Below, one piece after another: positions 1 to 13,800 of a DNA stretch of 64,000 nucleotides (positions are counted from its first letter, which is position 1; each line of letters opens with the position of its first letter). The notes under the pieces are model-generated. The model was not told the origin of the DNA and searched no databases. It saw nothing but the letters and a program-made list of their open reading frames with translations. Source of the stretch: Antedon mediterranea. Its lineage: Eukaryota > Echinodermata > Crinoidea > Comatulida > Antedonidae. The stretch is from positions 16,133,312 to 16,197,311 of the forward strand of contig NC_092675.1 in NCBI RefSeq assembly GCF_964355755.1. The letters run 5' to 3'. Both the position numbers and the translations under genes were made by a program.

Positions 1-1461
1 CGCACTTGCGCTGTCTAAGTTGCGTCCTTTAAGTGGGAACCAAGCTTTAGAATTTAGTAATAATATTACGAACTCGTAGGCTACTGGGTCCGTCTCCTTT
101 AGAGGCACCGAATAAGTATTAATGTATAAGCCATTTTGGTAAATATTTATTGAGAAAGTGGAGTGGATAAGCAAACTCAAGCAATATTTAAAAGAACAAT
201 AATATGAGAACAATACGTATATATACCCCCAATCTTTCTTTGGATTTGGATCCGTCAAATCATTGATCTAACCTCCCTAGCAGCATATAGTCTTTCTCTT
301 AGTTTCTTTTGGCTTAACACTAGTTTGATTATTTCATTTAATACGCAGAAATATATTGGTCGATTGATTGGCTATATTGGTATATCAGATTAGAGGTCGT
401 AACATCGAATAATTAATTTAATCAGCAAAGAGTAATGTTACCGAATTCAGAATAAATATTCGAATGAGAACACAATAGGCCTAGCACTTAAAAGAAAAAT
501 ATGAGATTGAATACAAATTTTAAAGCAATATCAATTTTAAACGCACAAACTCTAAAAGAATACGAAGTTAGGTTATGATTATATTGATAATATAAAAGTG
601 ATAAATGAATGAATTGCTTAAAGCCAAATTCGATGATATACCTCACATCTTGAATATCCTATTATTGTTAACACAGCAGCTTTTAAGTTATTTAGTTTAC
701 CAAGGTTTACATTTTTACAATAATAAATTATACTATGCTTTACATTAATTTTTCTCTCTCTTATTTTCGGAATAATTTGAAAAGCGCCATAAGTTTTTGT
801 AATTGTTAGTGCGATTCTCCCTCTTGTCTAGTAATACATTCTTTTAATTGCACGAAGCGTCTTTCGCTGCACCAAAAATACCACCAATGTACCCAAATTA
901 ATGGTGTGATAAGGTGGGTATATCAGGCAAATAAGATTTTACAAACACATAAATTGAATCAGAAGGGGTGACGATGTTTGTGTTTATCAAACCCATTTGA
1001 CAGACTTAGACTTTTTGTATTATCAATCCTATAATGTATAGGTCCATGATCAAATGATTGTGTATGTATCTTGCATATCAACAAATCCGAACCCTAATAC
1101 ATGACTTATAGTTATCTGACGTCATTTCAATAATCTTTTGATAAACTAACGTTTCCGTTTTTCGACGCTTAACGAGAAAACAAGTAATTCCAATCCCAAC
1201 AAAAATACAACCAGTGATGCAGACAACACAACACAATATTATACGGTAGGATTTTGTCAATAAACTTTATACTAAGAGGTGTACAGTGATATATAAAGAA
1301 TAATTTTTTCTAAACAGAACTACATGTTATAATAATAATCTATTGAAGCTACACTTTTACAACCGTGGCACGTCAGGTTCATACACGGTGCGTTCTTAAA
1401 AATATATGTATACAAAATCAAAACAACAAACCGATACAAAAATAATAATCACGATCGCTGT
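1..1461. other. intergenic, no gene recognised
   Basis: AT-rich sequence without a recognisable coding exon. A minus-strand stretch at 1078-1260 could encode a single hydrophobic segment followed by a short basic tail. It has no in-frame ATG, and an in-frame stop separates it from the nearest possible splice acceptor, so I do not call it a gene. Confidence 0.5.
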
Positions 1462-2530
1462 CAGGCCCGTAGCCAGGGGGGTTTTATGGTTCGGGCGAAC
1501 CCCCCCCCCCCCCCCCCTTTACAGCGAACCCCCCTTAACCGACTGCGAACCCCATCCCCGACATGCCCAATACCTCACCCTCATCTCCGAAAATCGTCCA
1601 AATACGTGCCCCACAGTACAAAAAGTTGTTCGTAAATTGAAAAATTCGTAAACTCGTTCGAAATAACTCATACAGTACCTTCTTCCCTGTATGAGCGTAC
1701 TTCGAGCGATACGTGTCTGTAAATTTCTAAGAGTTGCAAATGAATTGCCGATTTTAACCTGAAAAATAAATGTTTGGTCCCTGCATGTAACATGATATTG
1801 ACGCGTCTCACAGCGAGCTGGGGCACGAACGATTCGTACAAAGGACACCGCCAGACAACTGCGTACCAATTGTTTAGATCACTGGCAGTCAGACAGCATG
1901 CATAAAGTATAGCCTTCCGACATACATCAGTATTTATGTGTGGCTATGAAGTGTAATGTATCATAGAGGATCATAGTGAATATTAATATTTTACACTATA
2001 ATATCTATGGTATCATGTACTGTAGTTCACATTATGGCATCCGATTATTTTTTTCTAGACCACCAGCCGATACGTACTCAAATGTATCAATATCACCTAT
2101 TTACATTGGCATAATTAATTTCCTCAACAAATTGCTGTAAATAAATATTATAGATAGAGCTATAATAAGAATTGCATTTGCCTTCACCCAGTGTGCTTTT
2201 TTCGGGGCTTCTCCTAGACGTACGTTCGCATTGAACTTGAACGCAAAATAAAATACCGAGTAAATGATCAAACAATCGGCGGTTCCGCACAGAGCACGCG
2301 CATCTAACATACGACAACACATGTTATCGTTTAAATAGTACACGAGTCCAAGTACGATCGTTTTGCTCATTGGTAGCATGCTGCATGAGAGTGTCTTTTC
2401 TGGCCATCTAGGGGTGTCATTTAACAAAATTCGCTTCGCCTCAGGCCCCACCCCAGGGGGGGTTGACCCAAATACTTAGTGTCCGAAACCCCCCCCCCCC
2501 CCCTCTTGACAAATCCTGGCTACGGCCCTG
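1462..2530. mobile_element. non-autonomous DNA transposon with poly-C ends
   Basis: The ends are inverted repeats: CAGGCCCGTAGCCAGG on the left and CCTGGCTACGGCCCTG on the right. Each is followed inward by long C runs (about 1500-1516 and 2489-2503). The bases GCTGT lie directly outside both ends (1457-1461 and 2531-2535), a likely 5-bp target-site duplication. The 1.07-kb interior has no recognisable transposase; its open frames look fortuitous. The TIR resembles a widespread marine-invertebrate repeat, but I cannot assign a superfamily. A 5-bp duplication does not fit the 8 bp expected for hAT. Confidence 0.75.
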
Positions 2531-3487
2531 GCTGTAGTAGTCGGTCACTGAGATATAGGCTACAACAAATTACAAAAATTAAGTAGTAATAACTAAAAAT
2601 AATAACTGACAATAGTCCATCCTCAGTATGCAGCTTTCTATTTAGGTGCACTTATTTATAGTGAAGTTTCCGTGTATTTAAATTCAGTGAAAGCACAATT
2701 GGTGCACATATTTCCGTTGTTCCTTTTCGCCATTTTGTGTATAAATTTTGTTTTTTTCTTTTTACGCATATTATGATGAATCACCTTCTGTTATTCGAAC
2801 AATGATAAATGCTGAGAACCTTCTTTAGTCGCGTGCAACGCGACTCTTTTAGCTCACTATGTCGATCGGTCTGTCTGTAAACACTAACTCAAATTTGCGC
2901 ACGCGACTGTAGCCATGTATATGGCCTTATTTGTATTGTTGCCACAGTCGGTGGCCTATTGATTGGAAATGAAATAATATTTAAAAAACAAATGAAGAAA
3001 AAAGGGAATCGCCGTTTAGAATCTCATCAGCAATCAACAATTCAAAATGGTTTCAATTTTACATTCCTGTACTTAAAAACTAATTTATTAAACATTGACG
3101 TCATTATTCATATAAAGCACTAAATCAACAATCCTCTAATTTCCATAACGGATTTATTTTATTTTCAAATTATCTGACGTCATTATTCCAAATACAAGTT
3201 CGTTAAATCCCATCTTCGTACGAATACTAAATTGTCTATGAAGTCGGTCTGGTGCTAATCTCTGCTGTATATAATGATAATAGGTATTTACAAACAAACG
3301 ACGTAGTCAATAGTCATTTAAATATCTAACAAAGGTATTGTATAGGATACAAAAAGTACATATCGGACCTGACTCAGGCACTTGGCGTTTGAAATTAATG
3401 CAGATTTGTAGTTCTTCTATTTGAGTGTAGAATCTTGATACACACGGACTCATTTGTCATCGACAGTAGGTTAACATCGGAGTCGCC
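2531..3487. promoter_or_regulatory. upstream region of first Patched-like gene
   Basis: This stretch between the transposon and the first coding exon at 3488 must hold the promoter and 5' UTR of the downstream gene. I could not define a TATA box or transcription start from sequence alone. It also contains the short hairpin-ended repeat listed at about 2826-2935. Confidence 0.35.
2826..2935. repeat. short repeat with AGTCGCGTGC inverted ends, copy 1
   Basis: AGTCGCGTGC near 2828 and GCACGCGACT near 2898 form inverted ends around a segment containing the words TCACTATGTCG and TAAACACTAA. A second copy with the same layout lies at about 18093-18215. Two copies flanking the first Patched-like gene suggest a short interspersed element. 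No coding content. Confidence 0.6.
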
Positions 3488-4648
3488 ATGACTGTTCAGA
3501 AAAGCGAGAATTGCTGCAAACACATAAGTAATGCAGTTATATCGACATTCGAGAAATTGTTTTCAAGGTTCGTATATTGTTTACCTGATTGTATAGATCA
3601 TAGAATTTGTAGGCCTAATGAGCTAAAGTATCATTAACAATTCAGACAGTTTTTCTAAATTCTTATTATTACCTATAAATGCTTTTATCCTTTTGTACTT
3701 TCTTTTCGTGTTATGAAAGTAAAGAGAAAATAGCATAGAATATCATTATAAATTATTCAGAATATACAGGATTACTCCGAGCTCTAACCTCGGCTCTAAC
3801 CATTTAAATAGAATCTATCTATGAGGTTGATCAATTCTTTCTCGTATCCTAAACTGAAGGCATACGTAATACCGTAACGAACAGTTACATTAGTTACTAA
3901 TTTGTTTTAGTATCATTATGGTACTAAATGAGTGACTAACGAAACTGTGATAGTGCTACTAAGTCTCTTGTTGAGAAAATCATTGACCACTGCCACATAG
4001 TATAGGATCTTTATTTTCAGTGGCTATGCCTACCGTGCTTAAACTCATCCATGTTCAAAATACGAAAATAAGTTATAATTCCTTTATTGTTAAATTTATC
4101 TCTTCTCACAAAAAGGAATTATATTATATAACCCTAAACCTTGACGTATTTCATAGATATCAATGTATAGTTATTATTGTACAGCCTAATTACAGCAAAA
4201 AAAAAACAGCAGCTTAAGTGCATCATCCGGGTCACATTAGCAACAGCCAATCAACAGTGGTGACAAGGAGCAATTATTCAATTTTTCATTTTATTCAAAA
4301 ATTATATTATTTAAAAATTCATATCCATGGAAATACAAATGTACAAGAAATAGCATTAAAAACTAATTTCTGATGTATTACATGACTGTAAATATAATAT
4401 ATATCTATAGTATAGTAAGAATTTCGTCTTTTCTTTAAAATAATTCATCTATCGCTGTAGCCAGTTTCGGTATCATGTAATCGTGTCGCTGTAGTTACAG
4501 TTGCACGGAATGGTGTCCAGTTTTTAACCAACATCGAAACCAGTTTATAGAAGTACCGGGGTGGTGTCCGCCGGAGGATAGTTTCATCATGTAGTTTTTC
4601 TATTTATTCATTTAAATGTACATGTGTTTTATATACAAATGACAATGA

Positions 4649-4683
<35 letters not shown>

Positions 4684-4829
4684 GACTTACTTACTTACTT
4701 ACTTATTTACTTACTTACTTACTTACTTACCTACTTACTTACTTACTTACCTACTTACTTACTTACTTACTTACTTAATTACTTACTTACTTACTTACTT
4801 ACTTACTAACTTACTTACTTACTTACTTA

Positions 4830-4861
<32 letters not shown>

Positions 4862-7800
4862 TTCTACATAATTGTAAAGCCATGAATAACTTTACCTTTT
4901 TTCCCTTAGAATCGGATCTTTTATTGGTAGATATCCATCCGTATGCATTGTCATATCTATTGCTGTAACGATTATTTTTGGGACGGGATTACTGTTGATA
5001 AATGAAGAAAATAGACGAGAAAAATTATGGATACCCTCAGAATCAGACAACCAGAACTACTTTGATTATGTCAGTAATAACTACAAAGATCCTTTCTACG
5101 AGTTGCTTGTTTTTGAAAATAAAAATATGTTAACGCCAGAATCATTGAAAGCTGTAAGTAGAATAAATGATTCAAGATATATTTGTCCAATATAATTCCA
5201 ACATTTTTAGCTAACATAGCATCACTGCCAACATCATTCATAACCATGACCTTCTATATATACATTTACGTAAGGGCAAAATTCGGTAAATCGCGCGTTA
5301 CTTCTAGAATTTTTACTCGATGGTATATAGGCATAAAGTTGGTTTATACGTTCGGTACTGATTTTAACCACCTAACATAACCCTGTTTGCTAATTAAGTT
5401 GAGTTAGATAATTAGTTATTGACGATTAAAATTAGGTTCAACGTTTTGCCCAAATAGGGGTGTTTTCCGATCGTAGTATACACTGTCTAATGGATGTCGA
5501 TGCTGAAAAAATACCTGTACACTAATACGAGAATGCTTCGCATTTATCTGTCTCTACGATTATTGTTTTTAATAGCTGAAAACCGGCTAAAAATCTACAG
5601 AGTACAGCATCATATTATGTTGAAGACAAGCCGATTCGGATTTTCGATCTATTTTGATAGATTTAATATACATTTATACAATGTATTAATTTGCGATGAA
5701 TGGAACAATCCAATCAGTCTCAGTATAATTATTTGGTTTAACACAAGTCGGTAAATTTATGCGTTCTTGGGGATAACATTAAACCTTTAGATATAGTATT
5801 GCAATACTTTGACGCTCAAACAAGCTTCATCGTTGGCTATTTTTAAGAAGAAATATAAACTTTCTTTTATTAATTTATATTAATTTATACTAAGCTAATG
5901 TCTATATTATGCCATGATTTCATGCATGCATGTGTATGTATAATGTAATGTACAGTTTGTTGGCATGGCCTATATGGCCGGGCACATTTAACATTTCTGC
6001 TTCTGTTTTGAACCTCATCTGGTATTTGGTTGTCCTGGCAATGGTATTCCCTAACAATGCGCGTCCCCATTTATAATTTGGTCTATTCGTCTATCTTATT
6101 TATTTATTTATTTAATTATTTATTCATTTATTTATTAATTTGTTTATTTATTCTTTTTACGGTAGCTTAATTAATGTAACTAGTTTTTAGTGGGCCTATC
6201 ACAAGCCCCTTGGGGTTTCTTGGAGGTCCCTTTCATTGTTAAAAATATGTTTTACTCATTGCTTGCTTGTTTTTGTTTGTTTTTATGCAAAGAATAAAGA
6301 GATTTATGTTATGTTATGTTATGTTGACAATACTGTAAATACGTATTTTTTTACGACATTTTTGGTCGCCATTTGGAGCGCTAATTTCTTACTTTACGTT
6401 TGGGTACTGTTAGCTATATACATATACAAATACTTACTGACAGTTGCTTCACAACGTTTGTATTAATTAGTAATTACAAAAAATATAAACGTCGTAGTGG
6501 TGTATCGTGACATATGTACTTTAATATTTCAATCAACTATGAAAGTGACAGTTTCAACAATCTATTAGGCCTATATCTTAAATGTTTTATTAGTGGTATA
6601 TTATTCATAAAACATGAAAATAAATATTTCAGACAATTTTAGGCAATACTATAAATTGGAAATAAAATGGTATTAAGGTTCATTAATGAGTAGTCCATTG
6701 CATAACATACATTGTGTCAATCACTGTAATTGTTTCCATGTTATATTTGATATTTCTTTCTTTTGTAGATGTTAAAAATAGATGAAGAGGTAAAAGCAAT
6801 AAATGTCGGTAAAAGCTGGGAGTCCATCTGCGCTAGGTATATTGTATATAATTTTAATTATAATAAAGGTTCTGATTTGAATTTTAATATGCATATATTT
6901 AAATTGATTTGGTTACCACTGTAAATACACATTTTTCTTATACGTAAACCACATTGGATATAAAGAATGTGGAAAGACAATTTTTATATAACAATTAAAA
7001 GATAGTTCGTGGAAAGATTTGATAGATTGGTTCTTTAACGTTAAACCATGGAATTAATAGTAATCTCCAGGTTTACCGACTAATGATTGGCCGACCTCTA
7101 TTATTAATATTTGCAATCGTATACATACAACATGTCGGATGTAAACAACAATAATACATAAATGAATGTATACGTAATCATTCATATTGATCTTTTTGTC
7201 TCTAAACAAAGGTTTGGTGGCGATTGTTACGTCTCAAGTATACTGGAACTTTGGGGATTCAACAGAACTGTTATAGAGAGTTTGACACAAGAGGATATCA
7301 TTAAAAAAATCAATAATGAGTCAGATTTAATCAGGTATTTATCAGGTATTTATTATATTTGGCCAAAATCAATTTCAATAATAATATACAAAAGAACAAG
7401 ATTACAAGCAATACAATTGAAATTAGAGTTAAAAATGTCATTAAAGGCAGAAAACATGCGATAAACAAATACAGTTAGGCCTCTTTTTAAAAACTATACA
7501 AAGTTATAAGTTTGATATTGTACAAACTTCGAAAAAGTGAGGCAATTCATAAATGCTTACCCACTTTTGTATTTGTTTGTTTGTATTTATATTAATGAAC
7601 GGTACAGGCTACATATGCTTTTCTAAACTTCATTCCATGACCTTCCATATAATAGGTAGTAGTAGTAGTAGGTATTACATATCATTCTACTGTACTAGTA
7701 GGAAGATTGAAGGGATTAATCTGGAATTTATATTGATTACGTCAAGCCAACATCCGGGTTACAAGGACAATGTTTCTTAACTAATAGTCACAATAACTTA

Positions 7801-10800
7801 TATTGTATCATGATATGAAACGAATTATTAGATTAGATTTTTAATTTCTATACACCAATTCAGCTATCAAGGTCAATGCTTGCAGGGAAAAATAATGCAC
7901 ATGGTGTAGCCTACCAGTTAGTTTTCTTCGCCCAAAGCACGATATGCACGATAAATTATAAATAGTTTATCTATCCTGTACCCTAATTGGCGAGTTGGTG
8001 CTCGCTGTTGGATGCGTATGAAAACAAAATTCAATGAAATCTTTTTTTAAACTTTTAAAACAAATAAGTGGGTAGACCACTCTCATGTACCAGACTATAA
8101 AGTACAGTAACTGCTCGATAACAACTATTTCAGCTTATGAAGCGACAAGGCTCTGCAACCAGGGAAGATGCAGATATGTGTCATGAGGCCAAATAGATTT
8201 TAATTATACAACTAGGCCTACATATTTTACTTTTCACCATGGTTTATTTTTTATATACTTATTTCCTTACATTTCACTTTCATTGTTTCCTCTTGTTTGT
8301 CAGGCCAAAGTAATAAATAAACAATCTGATTACTCAAACCAGGTGACATTCCGGGTGACATCCCCTTCTTGTAAAGACCTCCTATTAAGGCCATAAAAAC
8401 TAGATTTTATTATCAGTGAATGAAAGAATTGATCATTATAATGAATTGTTTTTACCAGTCTTGTAACACAGCGGACACTAAAGCTGTCATCGTTACTGGG
8501 TGGCGTTGATAATGAAACTTACATCACAGGAGCTAAAGCGTCTCGAGTCATCTATGGGTTAACGGACAATAAGGAATTTGACGAATCGGAAGGCAGGCAG
8601 GTAAGTACTGGTAATCTCTAAGTTTAGACAAAAACAATAAAGGTGTTTAGAAGTTGTACATGCCGGTATGAGCGCCTGAAGAAGTATCTTACAACATTCG
8701 CTCGTGTTCATACCACGTGCAATCAATAATCGTAATTCTCTGCTATTATTCCATTCCTTGACAAATCAGTTGAAAGATAATACTCTGGGTTTTATAACAT
8801 ATTAGAGGATCCCTTTTATTCTCCTATTGTCGCCGTTGTTGAGATTATCATAACTAAAGCTCTGTCTACACATATCAAACTAGTTTGACAAAAAAAAGTG
8901 TGATGTGCCTAAATATGGTAGTGATATGCCCAAATATGACATCATGTCCATATATGGGCAAATCACATTTTTTTATCACATAATGTTTGATAGTGCAGTA
9001 GACAAAGCTTAAGCACAAATTTAACATTAAAATGTTGATTATTATAGGTTGATAGAGATGCCGAGGATTGGGAAACGGAATTTATTGAAATTGGAACGTC
9101 TGACTACGAAGATATGAATGTCTACGTTCTTGCATATACGAGGTAAAATGATCCAGTAGACTGCAGCAATAAAATACTAATTTTAATGTTGTGAAGGTTT
9201 CAAGACTCTGTGAAGTTTCGCGATTGCAGTGTACGGTTTAAAGTCGGCCTTATAAAGCCAACGGCCCTGATCCATTGCATTTTTTTGTATATTTTATATC
9301 AAAAAACTTTATTGTATTAACATGACAATTTTTATTACAATTTAAAGTGTTTAATTTTTCTGATTGTACATTAACATATTTAACATATATATAATAACAT
9401 ATTACTATTTATATATTAGGTATTACAGTATTTATTATTAGTATCATAGAGCACCGTAACAATTACATTTTCTATTTAGTTTAGTTACTTTCATATTTAA
9501 AAACCACTAAAGTCTATTTTATTTTCTAGTTTTGATACTGAATCAGCAAACGCGATAAATGGCGATCTGATGATTCTTGTGTTTGGTTACGCACTTTTAC
9601 TCGTGTACATTATAATTATGTTGAGCAAGTTCACGTTAGTTGAGCATAGAGTAAGTATTCTATTTTATCTATTTCATCACTAAATAATGCAATGAACCAA
9701 AGAGGAAATATAAACTAAATCAAATAAACACACAATAAAGCAATCAAGTAAGCCTATAAACAAATTTTAAAAAGTATAATAATGTTTACGAGCAAAATAA
9801 AAATAGTAGGCCTACAAATCATGATTTTGATTCTCAATAATTATAGTTAAGTATGACAAGTCACTCTGTATCTAGATTTGCCAAGTATCATAGGAATATT
9901 TGGTAATACAACATCACATGTGTTTCACATGTATCTCTTAGCATCATAAGGGTTCAAGATAACAAATCGAATAAGATTGATACCACAACTGTCAAACTGG
10001 TGGTAAAGAATGGTTATAATGTTGACAATTATTGTGTAGATATGATATGATGAAGAATGGCTATAATGTTGACAGTTACTGTGGAAAAAGGTATGGTGAC
10101 GAATAGCTATAATGTTGACAGTTACTGTGGAAAATAGTATGGTTAAGAATGGCTATAATTTTGACAGTTACTGTTGAAAATAGTATGGTGACGAATGGCT
10201 ATAATGTTGACAGTTACTGTGGAGAAATAATATGGTGCACAATAGCTATAATGGTGACAATTAATGTGGAGAAATTATATCATGAAGAATGCTTTTTGAT
10301 GTACTTTTACTTTACCTTTACTGAATATGGATAGGTGTTTATGTTAAAATACAACATTTTACTACCTTTTTCAAATTATAGGTGTACATTGCGATATGCG
10401 GTGTTGCTACCGTCGGGTTTTCCATAGTTGTAGCAATTGGATTTTGTTCTATGATTGGTCTCATCTATACACCAGTCCACTCCGTCCTGCCATTTCTATT
10501 ACTCGGTAAGAATACATTCTATTGACAACAAATAACGAGATCTTATTATTTATTTCACAAATTAAAAACAAAAAATGTACATTAAAACAATTGCTTATAA
10601 ATGATAAACATTATAGGCTTGATGTATGCGTACTCCAAACATTTTTATTTGCTTACATCATATTTGTGAATAATATCTAGTATAATCTAATGTCTAACAA
10701 TAATATTGTATACAAAACGACATCCCTGACGACATAGACACATTTGACTCCCTAATTTTAAAAGAAGCGATAATATGAGTGAACTAATGGTTTTTATTTG

Positions 10801-13800
10801 TTGTTAGGTATTGGTGTTGATGACATGTTTGTAATAGTTCAGTCATGGGATAATCTGAGCAAAGACGAAAAGAAAATGTCAATTCCCGAACAATGTTCGC
10901 TAGCACTAAAACATGCAGTAAGTATAACGAATCAATTCATTTTATTGTTCCACAGAAAGTAAAACATCACAAGAAAAAAACCTTGTTACAATCATTGTTT
11001 ATGTGTAGAATGTCAAGTAAGCCAAAAGGGATGTATGGATGAGTTTCCAAAAGACATTACATACATAGTAAACTATATCTCTAAAAATCTTTAAATTTTC
11101 CTTTTGCAACATTTTAAATGATTAAACAGAAAACACTTTATGTACATTTGTTCTAAGCAGTCGAACAATATTATAATGAAACTGATCCATAACATAACCC
11201 TTGTAAATGTATAATAATGGAATAATATCGATCTATGTTATATGACGTGCATAACTATAAGCTTAATCCTTATAAGACGAACAGTCTTATAAGGAGTCTT
11301 ATTTCGCTAACACTGAAATAAATAATAATAATTAAATATGTATACTTTTGTTTGTCAACTTAATATTTTTTTAAATTATATTCAGGGCGTAGCAGTCACT
11401 GTTACATCTGTAACCGACATCAGTGCGTTCTTGATTGGAGCAACAACTATTCTACCAGCTTTGCGTTCCTTTTGCGTTTTCTGTGGCATCGGTATCATTT
11501 TCTTGTTTTTCTTCAGTATCATGTTCTTTACGCCGATGCTTTGTTTAGACATGCGACGCGTTAACAATAAACGTGACGCTTGTTGCTGCTGTTATCAACA
11601 TGGAGACGATTATAAACCGTCTGAATGTGGCCAGAAAAATAGATTTCAAATAGTCTTTGACGAAATTTACTCGCCTCTGCTAATAAAAACTCCAGTTAAG
11701 GTAATACATTAAGCTATATATATGTGTGTAAATATGATTAATTTCGAATTACACCAACGTTTAAAGGTTTTTTAAGGAAAGATATCGGCTCAACAAGACG
11801 CTTGCAAAAGTAGACGTCGATATCAATTATTCTAAACAAAATTATATTGTGTGATATCACCGTACAACATCAAAATACTAAAACATACCTTCACAAAACA
11901 ACATAAACCAACAAAAACTAAACATACCAATTGTTTTTTTTTTAATTCCAGATTGTGGTAGTGATTATTACTGCTGTTTTACTTGGATTTGGAATTTGGG
12001 GTTTTATAGATTTAGAACAGTTTTTCAATTTTAGGTGGTTTTTGCCTTCAGACAGTTACGCAACATATGTTCTAGAAGTTAATGACATTGTAAGTCTATC
12101 ATTAATATACCAGTAGTAATAATAACTATTATTGGATATTCTAATAACATAGGTCTATTAAAAACAAACAATTGAATACTGTATATGCCTGATACACCTC
12201 CACACACATTACGAGTGGATTATTTCTGTTTGCGCGATGTTACAAAGGTTTTTTTCATCGAGTACTATTTAAAATGGCTGATTCAAAAAGTATATCTTAA
12301 TTTCATTTTTTAAAGATGTATTGTCCCTTGAAACACAAAAAAAGTCGAACATTTGAGCCAAAAAGAACAAGTTTATGTAATTAACAGGTAAATTAGTTTG
12401 AATACATTTCGTCTGGAAAATCGTCGCGAGCGAAATTAAACAAAGATTTCAAACCACGAGTATGCATTATGCATGATGCTAATTAGGATTGTTTACAACT
12501 TTTCACGTTTAAGAAGGTGTTTTCACACAGATCGCGAGGAAGTTTTATGATTATGCATACAGAGTAGCCAAACAGGCGCGTTGCATTATGAGATATGTTT
12601 TGATCGAAAACTTTGACTGGAAGTCAAAGTTATTTTTTGAACAAATAAAAGACTGTATTTCAGTTAAATGATATTTTTTTCGACTAATTTTTGGTGAAAG
12701 TTAATAACTATTATGATACTTCAAAATGACCCACTTTTTTTTCGAAATCTTTTTTTTCATAATTTTTTGGGAATTAGTCAGAGGGACAATACATCTTTAA
12801 GCTTAAAGCCTATCTTCTACTAGGCGAAATTATTCGCGCTAATCGAAAGCGCCAGCTTATACGCATGCGTTTTCATGTTTCAATCTTCCAAATCCCTTTG
12901 GCTGAATTGCTTTCGATTCGCGCGAACATATTCGCCAAGTGGAAAATCGACTTTATACCCAGCTCTGTTAATTTCAAAGGATATTTGTCTTCTTCCTTTA
13001 ATAGTATTATCCAGAAAACGGTGTTCCATCAGCAATATATCTAAATAACGTAGACCTTTTCAGTGAAAGATCTGCAGTCAACACTTTGTATAACGATGCT
13101 ATCAACAATAAATTTATTGATTCCAATTCTTTTTCGAATTGGTACGAAGAGTTCGAACAGTGGATTCAAACAAATAAGTGGAATGAACAAGAATACAATA
13201 ACGAAACTATGTGGCCTGACACACATGAAGCATTTGTGTTATGGGTGAATGAATTCCTGCTTGACCCCACCGGTGGTGATACGTTTAAAGCTGATGTCAT
13301 TTTTGACAATAGCACGTCTCTTGAAATTATTGTAAGTGTACTGTGATATAAAGATATACTTTTATATTTAAGAAATTGACCTTTGTATCGGAATTCAGAT
13401 AGGTTCACAAACTTGACCCAGAAAGTCCAAAGGAGAGTTTGTCCAGATGTTTTAATGACCATTTAGTTTATAATAGAGTCCCTAAAGAAAACACTTAGCT
13501 TAATTTTGTGACTTTCCCATCGTTAAAACCAGGAGTGATTGACACTATTTAAGTACAGATTTGACAGTGTCATCCATCACAGAAATACCTTATGACACCG
13601 TTAATCATTCCCACTTAAACACCCCTGGATCAACTTAGGACCAATCGTTACCCTCACAGATGATGTAATGACATTATGCAATTGAACTGAGCCAATATAC
13701 TCCCAAGTTTCAGAAGGGCCCAGACACACCTTACAGCCACCTCACGGAGCACACACCTTACAGCCACCTCACGGAGCACACACCTCACAGCAGACCTACA

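Noticed and set aside
1078-1260. Minus-strand open frame with a hydrophobic segment and basic tail
   Set aside because: No ATG start, an in-frame stop before the nearest acceptor, and no partner exon; not enough to call a membrane protein gene.
1519-2451. Open frames inside the poly-C transposon
   Set aside because: They follow the repeat ends, lack transposase motifs and have no splice or homology support.
4651-4862. A CRISPR-like or coding repeat
   Set aside because: Simple tetranucleotide microsatellite without spacers, in a eukaryotic intron.
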